Shown here piece by piece: positions 25,760 through 33,924 of a stretch of DNA of 64,000 bases; positions within the stretch are counted from its first letter, which is position 1; each line of letters opens with the position of its first letter. The notes under the pieces are model-generated. The model saw only the letters and a program-made list of their open reading frames with translations, was not told the DNA's origin and searched no databases. The stretch is taken from assembly GCA_964449285.1 (NCBI GenBank), contig CAYUZX010000009.1, forward strand, positions 4,056 to 68,055, read 5' to 3'. Source of the stretch: QYOJ01 sp964449285 (lineage in GTDB: Bacteria > Bacteroidota > Bacteroidia > Bacteroidales > FEN-979). A program made the position numbers and the translations under genes.

Positions 25760-25761
25760 TA

Positions 25762-26766
25762 TCAGATCTCGATTTTATCAAGTTTCTTATATACATCCTC
25801 TTCCATATAAGAGATCTCTTTGAGCATATCGGCAAGCATCCCATAATCTTCTGTGGGTTCTGACCTGCTCTTGCAATTGCGGGCCCCCATGTAGGAAAAC
25901 TCTCTCCATTTATTTGCCGCTTTGCCCATCATTTCGGATGTCTCCAAAAGGCCGGGACAATTAAATTTCTCCCCTGCCTCTTTCAGGAAGGCTCCATAGA
26001 TAAATCGGAAACCAGCGCCCCCGGAACCTACCTCTTCCGCCATTCTCAGGATTTGCCCCAGGTAAAAGGAGGCTTTTTCTTTTCCATGTTTTTTTGGCCA
26101 TTTTCTGAGATCTTTTGCCATGAAACGCATTCCTTTGGTGCCAAGCAAAGGAATAGGGATCTTGGTCATTTCATAGACTGTTTTTGCAATTCCATCAGCA
26201 ACTGCTTTTTTGAGATCAGCATTTTTATCCACCTGATTGATCCAGTACATTTTCCCATTCGGTGCAAAAGCACCTTTCACCCAACGAACACGCTGTAGAT
26301 CATTATAGGATATGGTTTGAGGTTCTTCCATCACAGTATCGCTGACATGATACAGATCTCCCTCTTTTCCATAGATAACCAGGTTATGCATGTTGTAATG
26401 CATACGGTATTCAGGAGGGAAAAAGGGAAGGTTAAAGACGCCCACCTGCAAGCCGGTAGGAATACCCTTCTCGAGGTTTCTATCCAACGCATCCATTGAC
26501 TCTTTTGGAGTCTTGAATTTTTTAATAACTATGGCATCTGCTCCAAGGCGTTTGGTTCCCCTGCGGAATATCGTATTGGGTAGGTTCCGGAATGAAATCA
26601 TCGGTGCATACTGGACCTTCAAAAAAGGTATATAGGTGAAGTATAATCCATTTCCCACTCCAAAAGCCATGGGCTCGGAAATCTCCATCCCATAATAATT
26701 AAATAGATTTGATGTGGTACCACTTTCACAATGTCCTGCCTGGTGGTGAGTATAGTTGATCATCAT
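25762..26766 (-). CDS. BtrH N-terminal domain / DUF4872 protein
   Basis: A 334-residue protein beginning with the BtrH-type motif HQAGHCESGTTSNLFNYYG (Cys13 as likely nucleophile), followed by YHVSDT and a C-terminal alpha-helical DUF4872-like part. BtrH of butirosin synthesis transfers an acyl group from an ACP to an amine. That suggests transfer of an ACP-bound aryl polyene or acyl chain to an amine, alcohol or lipid head group here. The gene stands tightly between the ABC ATPase and a small unknown gene. Substrate specificity cannot be read. Confidence 0.82.
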   Translation of the reverse strand: MMINYTHHQAGHCESGTTSNLFNYYGMEISEPMAFGVGNGLYFTYIPFLKVQYAPMISFRNLPNTIFRRGTKRLGADAIVIKKFKTPKESMDALDRNLEKGIPTGLQVGVFNLPFFPPEYRMHYNMHNLVIYGKEGDLYHVSDTVMEEPQTISYNDLQRVRWVKGAFAPNGKMYWINQVDKNADLKKAVADGIAKTVYEMTKIPIPLLGTKGMRFMAKDLRKWPKKHGKEKASFYLGQILRMAEEVGSGGAGFRFIYGAFLKEAGEKFNCPGLLETSEMMGKAANKWREFSYMGARNCKSRSEPTEDYGMLADMLKEISYMEEDVYKKLDKIEI

Positions 26767-26767
26767 A

Positions 26768-27166
26768 TTATTCGATATTTTTTAATTGTTCAATTGTTAT
26801 ATTGAATGTTTTGGCATATTTGGCCAGCGTCTTTTCACTCAACCTTGTGAAGACACCCGGTTTGAAATGACGCTTAACACGCCAGAGAGAAATTGAGGCC
26901 TGGCTACTAAGAGTCATAGGATCCATTAGGGTCTTCTCCATGTAGTAATAGATCGGACTCTTATTTCCCGCTAAAACCTCATGGTGCGCCTCTTTGATAC
27001 GGTCTTTTTGATTATCCCAGAATTGTTCGATAAAAATCCGGTCAGAGTCGTCATGAAACCGAACACCTTTGGAATAATTGCCCTCTTTGTCGTATGTATA
27101 GAAAAGTTCCCTGTAATGGCCGTGGTTCGGATCTTTGTATTGATAATCAAATTTCTGTTCGTCCAT
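26768..27166 (-). CDS. Conserved small protein of unknown function, linked to BtrH-like gene
   Basis: A 132-residue soluble, charged protein with no signal peptide or membrane segment. The N-terminal half is rich in Tyr and His (NHGHYRELFYTYDKEGNYSK); the C-terminal half (about 85-132) is helical and basic, LWRVKRHFKPGVFTRLS then KYAKTFNITIEQLK, which resembles a small helix-turn-helix-like bundle but without a clear motif. It lies 1 base from the BtrH-like start, so they are co-translated. I do not recognise the family. Confidence 0.75.
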   Translation of the reverse strand: MDEQKFDYQYKDPNHGHYRELFYTYDKEGNYSKGVRFHDDSDRIFIEQFWDNQKDRIKEAHHEVLAGNKSPIYYYMEKTLMDPMTLSSQASISLWRVKRHFKPGVFTRLSEKTLAKYAKTFNITIEQLKNIE

Positions 27167-27205
27167 AATTTACAAATTTGAGAATGAAGTGCGAAAATAA
27201 GGAAA

Positions 27206-27616
27206 TTATCCAAGTAAAAATATCTTCAACCGGCAAGATGCAATAAGTTCACTGTTATGGAAAATCTCTCCAAATACTACAGAGGCATCAAATACCTCAT
27301 GCTCCACCTTAATCCTTGTGAAAAGTTCATCTCCTGATACGGGGAATCTTAAAATCTTCAGATTCCTGATCCCCCCGATAAAACCTACCGGAGCTTCCTT
27401 CCCGGATTGATTGGGTTTGGATCCAACCCCGGCTGCTGCTGTTTGGGCCATATTCTCAACCAATCCAGCTTCAGTGAATATTCCTTTATCACAAAAGACA
27501 TTATCCCGCCTGATAAGAAAGGTGGTCTCCACGATCCCTCCCTCAGACCTGATCAGCTTATCCACCATCACCATTGGAGGTCTTTGTGGAATGTTTATTT
27601 CTTCAAATGGTGCCAT
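27206..27616 (-). CDS. ApeP-like hotdog dehydratase homologue
   Basis: A 136-residue hotdog protein with IPQRPPMVMVDKL at its start and a central helix LVENMAQTAAAGVG, the pattern of the ApeP subfamily that forms heteromers with ApeI-type dehydratases in aryl polyene clusters. There is no HFPG motif. The Glu of LVENMAQ matches the acidic catalytic position that the ApeI-like protein at 13212-13613 lacks, so a shared active site across the two proteins is a plausible inference. It overlaps the upstream radical SAM gene by 22 bases. Confidence 0.83.
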   Translation of the reverse strand: MAPFEEINIPQRPPMVMVDKLIRSEGGIVETTFLIRRDNVFCDKGIFTEAGLVENMAQTAAAGVGSKPNQSGKEAPVGFIGGIRNLKILRFPVSGDELFTRIKVEHEVFDASVVFGEIFHNSELIASCRLKIFLLG

Positions 27617-28956
27617 AAAGATCCTTTTCGGTTCCGTCCTCTCATTCTGTTCATAAAGGTGACCACGTCCTCGTCAGTGAATACCCACCTTTTGCCTGTT
27701 TTATCCGCCCGTTCCTTCAGAGTTCCATAATCAATATGATCTGCCATATAATACGTAGGTTCGATCAGGTTTTCGTCAGGATCAATATACCCATCTTCTA
27801 ATGCCAGATCGTACAACATTGTTCCCGGGTAGATGCGCATTCCGACATAGGGGAAGAAGACCGAGTTTGAAATACGTTTCGAGTTTTCGAATCCTTCGTT
27901 AATACTCTTTTCTGTCTCTCCGTACCCACCAAGTATCAGAAAATGGGCGAAATATATTCCCACTTCGTTACACATATCGGAAACCTCAACGATTTCATTT
28001 ACGCTAAAATGTTTACGGTAATACTTGAGCGTGCTATCTGAGAGCGATTCCGTTCCGAATTCGATATGTGTAAGCCCTGATTCAGCAAAAAGTCTGAGAT
28101 CTTCCACCGCCATATTATGCGGAGAGAAATAAGCGCCCCATTTAATCTTGATTCCCGATTTAAGTATCTTATGAGCCAGTTCCAGGTTAAATCTCCTGTT
28201 GATGTTAAAGACCGAATCGGTAAAAAAAACATAGTCAATTTGCTTGTTCAGATACAGATCTTTCAAACTCTCAACAATCTTGTCGCTGTCCAGTGTTCTC
28301 ACCTGCCTGCCTTCAATCACCGGATAAGTACAATAGATGCATTCATACGGACATCCTCTCTTGGTCTGCAGATTCATCATTCCGCTTTTCTTCCAGTAGA
28401 ATTTGCAAAGGTCATCAGAAAAAGAGAGGTTAAGGGAGCGAAGGTAATGCTTCCTGGGATTTACAACTGTGTGGCTTCTGTCATGATAGACCAAGCCTTC
28501 AATCGAATAGTCAGGAGAACCATCCCGGATGCTGGTCAACAGTCTATGCAGGCTCTCTTCCCCCTCTCCATAGATTCCAAAATCAGGTTGGAAAAATGCA
28601 AATAGCTTTTCAGGGAAAATTGAAAACGCTGATCCCCCTATGATTAAGGTTGCTGTTGGAAGAGTCTGGCGGATCAGATCGATAAGCTCTTTATATCCTG
28701 TCAGAAAAAATTCCCGTGAGAGGGAGCTGACGTCATCTACATTCCGAAGTGAGACACCGGTGAAATCCGGATTATAGTGTTTCAGGTAAGTGATTAACTC
28801 CTGCTCAGTGTGGAGGTTCATGTCAAATACCCGGATCTCGAAGCCTAATAAGTACTCCTGAAGGTAAGAGAACAGATAAGAAACACCCAACGGATAAACC
28901 GGGTAGGGGATAGCATAACGGTTTGCTGAAACGAGTAGTAATCTCTTATTGGTCAT
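27595..28956 (-). CDS. B12-binding radical SAM protein
   Basis: A 453-residue enzyme: B12-binding domain (about 1-150; YPLGVSYLFSYL, TLIIGGSAFSIFPE, GIYGEGEE) and radical SAM barrel with cluster motif CPYECIYC (about residue 200), then HIEFGTESLSD. It is a clear paralogue of the plus-strand protein at 384-1805, with matching VSLRNVDDV, GSAFSIFPE, QTKRGC and MRIYPGT segments. It sits inside the operon between the LpxL-like and ApeP-like genes, so its substrate is likely the polyketide chain or its aryl head. Such an enzyme is not part of described flexirubin or aryl polyene sets as far as I recall. Confidence 0.87.
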   Translation of the reverse strand: MTNKRLLLVSANRYAIPYPVYPLGVSYLFSYLQEYLLGFEIRVFDMNLHTEQELITYLKHYNPDFTGVSLRNVDDVSSLSREFFLTGYKELIDLIRQTLPTATLIIGGSAFSIFPEKLFAFFQPDFGIYGEGEESLHRLLTSIRDGSPDYSIEGLVYHDRSHTVVNPRKHYLRSLNLSFSDDLCKFYWKKSGMMNLQTKRGCPYECIYCTYPVIEGRQVRTLDSDKIVESLKDLYLNKQIDYVFFTDSVFNINRRFNLELAHKILKSGIKIKWGAYFSPHNMAVEDLRLFAESGLTHIEFGTESLSDSTLKYYRKHFSVNEIVEVSDMCNEVGIYFAHFLILGGYGETEKSINEGFENSKRISNSVFFPYVGMRIYPGTMLYDLALEDGYIDPDENLIEPTYYMADHIDYGTLKERADKTGKRWVFTDEDVVTFMNRMRGRNRKGSLWHHLKK

Positions 28957-28965
28957 ACCGTGACG

Positions 28966-29868
28966 TTATTTAATCTGATCAGGCTCAAGTTTCCAGAAAT
29001 CATAGTAGTTGAACCATTGTAAAGGATATCTACGTAAGATCTCTTCAAATTTTCGAACATAGACGGTGACAGCTTCTCTAAGAATCAGCTCTCGCTTCTG
29101 AAGGTTTCGGGTAAATTCTATCTGATACAAAGGGGTCGCAAAGAAATGATAATGTGATCGGGTCTCTTTGACTGCAAACACGTAGGAGACAGGTACTTTG
29201 AATCGTGCCGCCAGGTTGATGGGACCAACAGGAAAGAGAGCCGGTTTTCCCATGAAATCCAGTTTGACCGTTTTATTTCCGTCGATGAACCGGTCACCAT
29301 GCATAGCGATAATATCACCGGAAGCGAAAGCCTGTTGGATCTCTTTCAGATGATTGTAGTCCTCACGGATGACAATAAAATGAACATTCCGCTCTTTCAT
29401 GGTATCTTGTAGGTATCCCTTAATCCGTTGGTGTTCAGCATCAAATAAAATGATGTGGATCCTTTTATTGAGGCGGTTCAGTAAATTACCCGCAATCTCC
29501 CAGTTTCCCACATGGGCACTGATCAGTAAGCCACCATGTTGCATTTGTCGCAGGTATTCTTCGCCTTCGAAATCGAATGTGAAGCGATGTTGGAACCCTG
29601 CAAGCATAGCCAATTTGTCTATCAGAATTTGTCCGAAAATAAAGTAGTTACGGAAAATGCTGATTAACGATTTTACGACAGAATACTGCAGGGTATTTCT
29701 GAAGTATAAATAAATGGAAATGAAAGCCTTACGGGAATTGAAAACAAACCAGGTTACAACAAAACGGAGCAAGAAATAGGCAAAGGGGATTCCAAGGTAT
29801 TTTAAACTCCAGATAAAAATTTTATACCCTAAGACCCCACCTCTGGTTTTTCCTTGCCATGACGACAT
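28966..29868 (-). CDS. LpxL/HtrB-like lysophospholipid or lipid A acyltransferase
   Basis: A 300-residue peripheral inner-membrane acyltransferase with the catalytic HxxxxE motif in SAHVGNWEIAG and downstream MHGDRFIDGNK and AARFKVPVSYVFAV segments. An N-terminal hydrophobic helix (about 15-35) anchors it. In aryl polyene clusters this class attaches the acyl chain to a lipid or sugar carrier, or adds a second fatty acid. It is 7 bases downstream of an ACP gene, a likely acyl donor. Confidence 0.88.
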   Translation of the reverse strand: MSSWQGKTRGGVLGYKIFIWSLKYLGIPFAYFLLRFVVTWFVFNSRKAFISIYLYFRNTLQYSVVKSLISIFRNYFIFGQILIDKLAMLAGFQHRFTFDFEGEEYLRQMQHGGLLISAHVGNWEIAGNLLNRLNKRIHIILFDAEHQRIKGYLQDTMKERNVHFIVIREDYNHLKEIQQAFASGDIIAMHGDRFIDGNKTVKLDFMGKPALFPVGPINLAARFKVPVSYVFAVKETRSHYHFFATPLYQIEFTRNLQKRELILREAVTVYVRKFEEILRRYPLQWFNYYDFWKLEPDQIK

Positions 29869-29875
29869 CCGGGAC

Positions 29876-30148
29876 TTAGTTAGGATTAACGCGTTTGATG
29901 ATGTAAGAATAGAAATCCTTGAGGGTCTTTACATCAGTCATCTCCTCGGCTTTCATTTTAAAGCCAAAATTATTCTCAATGATGACAAACAGGTCTACAA
30001 AGTCAAGACTGTCAATGCCTAAGTCCTTTTTTAAATCGGCTTCTTGGCTGATCTGTTCTTCATCAATCTCAATCTCTTCAACCAAGAGCTGATTGATCTT
30101 ATTGATTATCTCATCGTTCTGCATCAGAAGATTCATTGATTGATGCAA
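29876..30148 (-). CDS. Acyl carrier protein
   Basis: A 90-residue ACP with phosphopantetheine site DLGIDSLDFVDLF and the following NNFGFKM. It precedes the LpxL-like acyltransferase and follows a ketosynthase by 21 bases. Of the three ACPs this has the most typical aryl polyene-type site. A start a few codons downstream (second Met) is possible. Confidence 0.92.
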   Translation of the reverse strand: MHQSMNLLMQNDEIINKINQLLVEEIEIDEEQISQEADLKKDLGIDSLDFVDLFVIIENNFGFKMKAEEMTDVKTLKDFYSYIIKRVNPN

Positions 30149-30169
30149 AAATACATTTTTTATAGATTA

Positions 30170-31393
30170 CTAACGGGAAAACTTGCGAATAACAAGGGCT
30201 GAGTTCGTGCCTCCAAATCCGAATGAGTTTGAAAGGAATGCATTGATTTCTGTCGGAGTAGTAACTTGGGCGATATTTAGCTTTTTGGAAAACTCATCAG
30301 GAGTATGAAAGTTAATATTGGGTGCAACAAAGTTGTTCTGCATCATCAATACGGAATATACTACCTCACTTGCCCCGCCCATCCACATTTCGTGACCTGT
30401 CATTGATTTGGTGCTGCTAATCAGCGGTTTTGTTTTCCCAAAAATATCATTGATTGCCTGGGCTTCATTGCTGTCGCCACCCTGAGTAGAGGTGGCATGG
30501 GCATTGATGTAGTCCATTTTTTCAGCACTCAGGCCAGAACTTTTCAATGCCATTTGCATAGCACGCCTGGGGCCTTCAACATTGGGTAAGGAGATATGTT
30601 CCCCGTTGGAGGAGAATCCATAACCCAACACCTCTCCCAAAATTGTTGCCCCACGTTTTACAGCGGAGTCGTAACTCTCAAGAATTACAGTCGCCGCTCC
30701 GCCACTTGGCACCAGGCCGTCACGATCGTGGTCAAAAGGCCGGGAGGCTTTGGTAGGCTCTGATTCGTGTGTGGAGAATGCATTGAGGGCATCAAAACTG
30801 GCTGTGGATTCAGGATTGATCTCCTGGGCGCCTCCGCAGATGATGATATCCTGTAATCCCTGTTTAATTAGCAGATATCCCATTCCGATGGCATGCGAAC
30901 CACTAGCACAAGCGCCGGCAATCGTAAAGTTTATTCCCCGAAGCCGGAAGATGACTGAAAGATTCATAGAGACCGTCGAATTCATGGACTGGAAGATATA
31001 TCCGGAACCAATCATCATGGTATCTTTTTTTTCACGCAGGATGTCAACAGATTCAACAACTGGCACTGCAGAGCTGTCATTTCCATATAGGATGCCAACT
31101 TCATGCTGATCCAGGAAAGATTGCTCAATTCCCGCAACCTTGAGTGCTTCCAGAGAAGCAATGTAGGCATATTCACCCTGAACTGCCATTCCAATCCGCA
31201 TTCTCCGGTCGAGAACCCCTTTAAGAACAGGGCGGTCTACCATGCCAGTAAGGGCTGAGCGGAATCCCATCTTTTTGCGTATAGGGTCGAAAATAATTCC
31301 GGATTTTCCCTGGTACAATGAATTTCTGACCTCATCGAGATTCTTTCCAATGACGGAGTAGATGCCCATGCCGGTTATTACGACTCTATTCAT
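30170..31393 (-). CDS. FabF-type ketosynthase
   Basis: A 407-residue condensing enzyme: Cys in IAGACASGSHAIG, His in NAHATSTQGGD and His in TKSMTGHEMWMGGASE, ending NSFGFGGTNSALV. The N-terminus RVVITGMGIYSVIG is standard. The Ala in NAHAT replaces the usual Gly. It is the first ketosynthase after the ketoreductase and ammonia-lyase genes, in the position where flexirubin-type clusters keep the enzyme acting with KR and ACP in chain elongation. Confidence 0.92.
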   Translation of the reverse strand: MNRVVITGMGIYSVIGKNLDEVRNSLYQGKSGIIFDPIRKKMGFRSALTGMVDRPVLKGVLDRRMRIGMAVQGEYAYIASLEALKVAGIEQSFLDQHEVGILYGNDSSAVPVVESVDILREKKDTMMIGSGYIFQSMNSTVSMNLSVIFRLRGINFTIAGACASGSHAIGMGYLLIKQGLQDIIICGGAQEINPESTASFDALNAFSTHESEPTKASRPFDHDRDGLVPSGGAATVILESYDSAVKRGATILGEVLGYGFSSNGEHISLPNVEGPRRAMQMALKSSGLSAEKMDYINAHATSTQGGDSNEAQAINDIFGKTKPLISSTKSMTGHEMWMGGASEVVYSVLMMQNNFVAPNINFHTPDEFSKKLNIAQVTTPTEINAFLSNSFGFGGTNSALVIRKFSR

Positions 31394-31507
31394 GAAATAG
31401 CGAAATAGCGAAATAGCGAGGTAGCGAAAATATAAAAATATATGTTAATGGAAGTGCTTAAAGGGTAATTCTTCATTCGAAAATCGTTATTCGAAAATCG
31501 TTATTAG
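31394..31507. repeat. Two tandem micro-repeats between ketosynthase and ketoreductase genes
   Basis: The 110-base gap holds 3-4 copies of a 9-base unit GAAATAGCG (31395-31427), starting right at the ketosynthase start codon, and a doubled TTCGAAAATCGTTA unit (31475-31503) running up to the ketoreductase stop. No promoter or terminator could be recognised. Confidence 0.8.
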
Positions 31508-32232
31508 GTATATAGTCCTCCGTTTACGTTGATTACGGCTCCCGTAATGTAGGAGGCCTCTTCAGAAGCCAGAAACCCAACGATTCCCGCAACTTCTTCG
31601 GGGTTCCCGAAACGTCCCATCGGAATCATTGCTTTGAGCTGACTCTCATCCATATCCTTGGTCATATCGGTACGGATGAATCCCGGGGCGACTGCATTGA
31701 CCGTCACTTTTTTCTTGGCTACCTCTTGGGCCATCGCTTTAGTAGCTCCAATTACTCCTGCTTTGGCTGCCGAATAATTTACCTGTCCGGGTAATCCTTT
31801 CAATCCCGATAATGAGACCACGTTAATGATCCTGCCGAACTTGTTGATCAGCATATCTTTTGTCAGCGCTCTTGTCACATAAAGAAAACTGTTTAGGTTG
31901 GTGTTGATTACGTCGTGCCATTCATCGTCTTTCATCCACATCACCAGAGCATCTTTCCGGATGCCGGCATTGTTCACCAGAACCGATATATAGGCGCCTT
32001 CATGCTGTTCAATCCATCCGGTCAAAGCGTTTTCAACCTCCTGCTGACGGGAGACATCGAACCTTATTATCTCACCATCACTCCCTTTCTCACGAACCAT
32101 CTCCAATGTCTTCTCTGCTTCATCCTGGTTTGAGTGATAATTGATAAGGATGTAGTGCCCTGTTGCAGCAAGCTTAAGGCAACAAGCCCTTCCAATTCCT
32201 CTGGAACCACCTGTCACTAATGCGTATTTCAT
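31504..32232 (-). CDS. 3-oxoacyl-ACP reductase (FabG-type SDR)
   Basis: A 242-residue short-chain dehydrogenase. NADP-binding TGGSRGIG, NNAG in LVNNAGIR, catalytic Ser in VSLSG, and YSAAK (Tyr-x-x-x-Lys) are all present; the C-terminus GAVINVNGGLYT is typical. It should reduce the beta-keto group after each condensation. It is the second gene of the cluster, 29 bases after the ammonia-lyase. Confidence 0.92.
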   Translation of the reverse strand: MKYALVTGGSRGIGRACCLKLAATGHYILINYHSNQDEAEKTLEMVREKGSDGEIIRFDVSRQQEVENALTGWIEQHEGAYISVLVNNAGIRKDALVMWMKDDEWHDVINTNLNSFLYVTRALTKDMLINKFGRIINVVSLSGLKGLPGQVNYSAAKAGVIGATKAMAQEVAKKKVTVNAVAPGFIRTDMTKDMDESQLKAMIPMGRFGNPEEVAGIVGFLASEEASYITGAVINVNGGLYT

Positions 32233-32261
32233 AATTTTTGTTGTTTCCCTGACGTGGGAGG

Positions 32262-33815
32262 TTACTCCTCCAGGGAGAACTGTGGTTTGGTCTCCATGAT
32301 ATACTGAACAATATTTCTAACATCCGGATATCGCACGGTATCTTCGGTGAATTTCGGCACAATCACCCGGAGGTCTTCATACTTACTTTTGGAATAGGAT
32401 GACAATTTATCTTTGATCTCCAGGTAATCGATGGCCTGAAGAATGGAGATCATTTCTATCGCCAGAACCTGGTATGTATTCTCAATTACTTTTTTTGTCA
32501 GTAATGCTGCATTTGTACCCATGCTTACAATATCCTGGTTGTCGTTATTGTTGGTAATACTATGCAGGTACATGGGGAACGAAAGCGTTTGATTCTCGGC
32601 GACGGTGGAAACAGCAGTAAATTGTACACCTTGCATCCCCAAGTTCAGGCCAAGTTTGCCAAGATTTACAAACGGAGGTAATTTCTCGTTCAGCTTGGGG
32701 TTCATAAGGTAATTGAGCTGCCGTTCTGCCAGCATGGATAGTTTGGTTATTGCAATTTTAAGCTTGTCCATCTCAAGAGCCACATAGTCGCCATGGAAGT
32801 TACCTCCGTGATAAACGTTCCTGTGCTCTCCATCAATGATAGGATTGTCGCTGCATGAGTTAACTTCATTCATCAGGACATGTATGGTGAAGAGGATCGT
32901 GTCAAGAACAGGGCCAAGTACTTGAGGGACACACCTGAGAGAGTAATATTCCTGTACTTTTTCTTTAAATACCTCCACCTCAACGGTTTTGTCGTTATAA
33001 TACAGATGATCAGCTCTGCGACGTATTAGTTGACTATCCTTCAGGATAGATTTCATGGTGCGGGCAACCTGACGCTGGCCATGGTGTGATTTAGCCCGAT
33101 TGAGGCCGTCTGAAAAATGATCATCATACGACTCCACAATCTCAGTTATCATCGAAGATGCGAGCATTGACCAGTCAAGGAGATTTCTTGCATGAATGGC
33201 ATTGATCATTCCAATGCCGGTCATAGTAGAGGTACCATTGATAAGCCCCAGGCCTTCCCTGATATGCATCTTTATAGGAGTAAGGCCTAACTCTTCAAAT
33301 ACTTCTGTTGTTGGTCTGATTGCTCCCTGATACGAGACCTCTCCTTCACCAATGAGGTTCAAAGCCAGATGAGCAAGTTGTATGAGGTCCCCGCTAGCAC
33401 CAACCCCTCCGTGCTCCGGGATGTAAGGGTTGACGTCGAGGTTGATCATATCTTTGATCAATTCAACAACTTCAGGATGAATACCTGATTTTCCCTGAAT
33501 GAGGGTGTTGAGCCGTGCCATCATTGTGGCTTTGGCGTAAATATCGGGGAGAGGATCTCCGCATCCTGCCGCATGAGACCTGATCAGGTTGTACTGCAAA
33601 TCCAGTTCACGATTGTCATTAATCTTGAACTGAGCCATAGGGCCAAGGCCAGTATTAATCCCATAGATTACTTTGCCTTTGGCAAACCCTTTCAAAAATT
33701 CGTAATCCTCAGCGACTTTCCTCCTGGCTTCTATGTCGATTTCAACTTTTTCTCCTTCAAAAAGTACTTTGAAGAAATCTCCAACCGTTGTTTTCCGGTT
33801 CCCTACAACAACCAT
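32262..33815 (-). CDS. Tyrosine ammonia-lyase of the flexirubin type (HAL/PAL/TAL family)
   Basis: A 517-residue MIO lyase. The MIO triad Ala140-Ser141-Gly142 lies in EHGGVGASGDL; the catalytic Tyr51 is in IYGINTG. The selectivity loop reads RSHAAGCG (Ser80-His81), not the His-Leu of Rhodobacter TAL, but the whole protein closely follows what I recall of the Flavobacterium johnsoniae TAL (LQYNLIRSH, EKVQEYYSLRCVPQ, NVYHGGNFHGDY). Tyrosine to p-coumarate is therefore the best call; histidine is the alternative. It is the first gene of the cluster and would supply the aryl starter. A CoA or ACP ligase to activate it is not in the window. Confidence 0.9.
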   Translation of the reverse strand: MVVVGNRKTTVGDFFKVLFEGEKVEIDIEARRKVAEDYEFLKGFAKGKVIYGINTGLGPMAQFKINDNRELDLQYNLIRSHAAGCGDPLPDIYAKATMMARLNTLIQGKSGIHPEVVELIKDMINLDVNPYIPEHGGVGASGDLIQLAHLALNLIGEGEVSYQGAIRPTTEVFEELGLTPIKMHIREGLGLINGTSTMTGIGMINAIHARNLLDWSMLASSMITEIVESYDDHFSDGLNRAKSHHGQRQVARTMKSILKDSQLIRRRADHLYYNDKTVEVEVFKEKVQEYYSLRCVPQVLGPVLDTILFTIHVLMNEVNSCSDNPIIDGEHRNVYHGGNFHGDYVALEMDKLKIAITKLSMLAERQLNYLMNPKLNEKLPPFVNLGKLGLNLGMQGVQFTAVSTVAENQTLSFPMYLHSITNNNDNQDIVSMGTNAALLTKKVIENTYQVLAIEMISILQAIDYLEIKDKLSSYSKSKYEDLRVIVPKFTEDTVRYPDVRNIVQYIMETKPQFSLEE

Positions 33816-33924
33816 ATGCTCTTAGTGTTAAATGCCAGATGCCTGGTAAAACAGACCTCATGGTAATTTATAAGTGCAAGGCAAATTTTTCTTGAAAATT
33901 ACGCTTGAAGCGTACCCAATATCG
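33816..33924 (-). promoter_or_regulatory. Probable promoter region of the polyketide-type cluster
   Basis: This 109-base AT-rich stretch lies between the first cluster gene and the RRM gene, both minus strand. It includes a TATAAATTA element and an upstream TTTG on the minus strand, and a short GCCAGATGCCTGG repeat near the start codon. A full Bacteroidota promoter (TTTG and TAnnTTTG) was not found, so the exact site is uncertain. It is the only gap before a run of genes with mostly tiny spacings. Confidence 0.35.

Noticed and set aside
31394..31430. CRISPR-like array from the GAAATAGCG repeats
   Set aside because: Units are 9 bases in direct tandem without spacers, and no cas genes are present.
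32262..33815. Calling the MIO lyase histidine ammonia-lyase because of Ser80-His81
   Set aside because: The overall sequence follows the flexirubin-type TAL and it heads an aryl polyene-like operon with no histidine-degradation genes nearby.
4429..33815. Naming the cluster a ladderane cluster because of radical SAM plus type II FAS genes
   Set aside because: The TAL, LolA-like, LpxL-like, KS-beta and BtrH-like genes indicate an aryl polyene/flexirubin core; the CrtI-like desaturase expected in predicted ladderane sets is absent.
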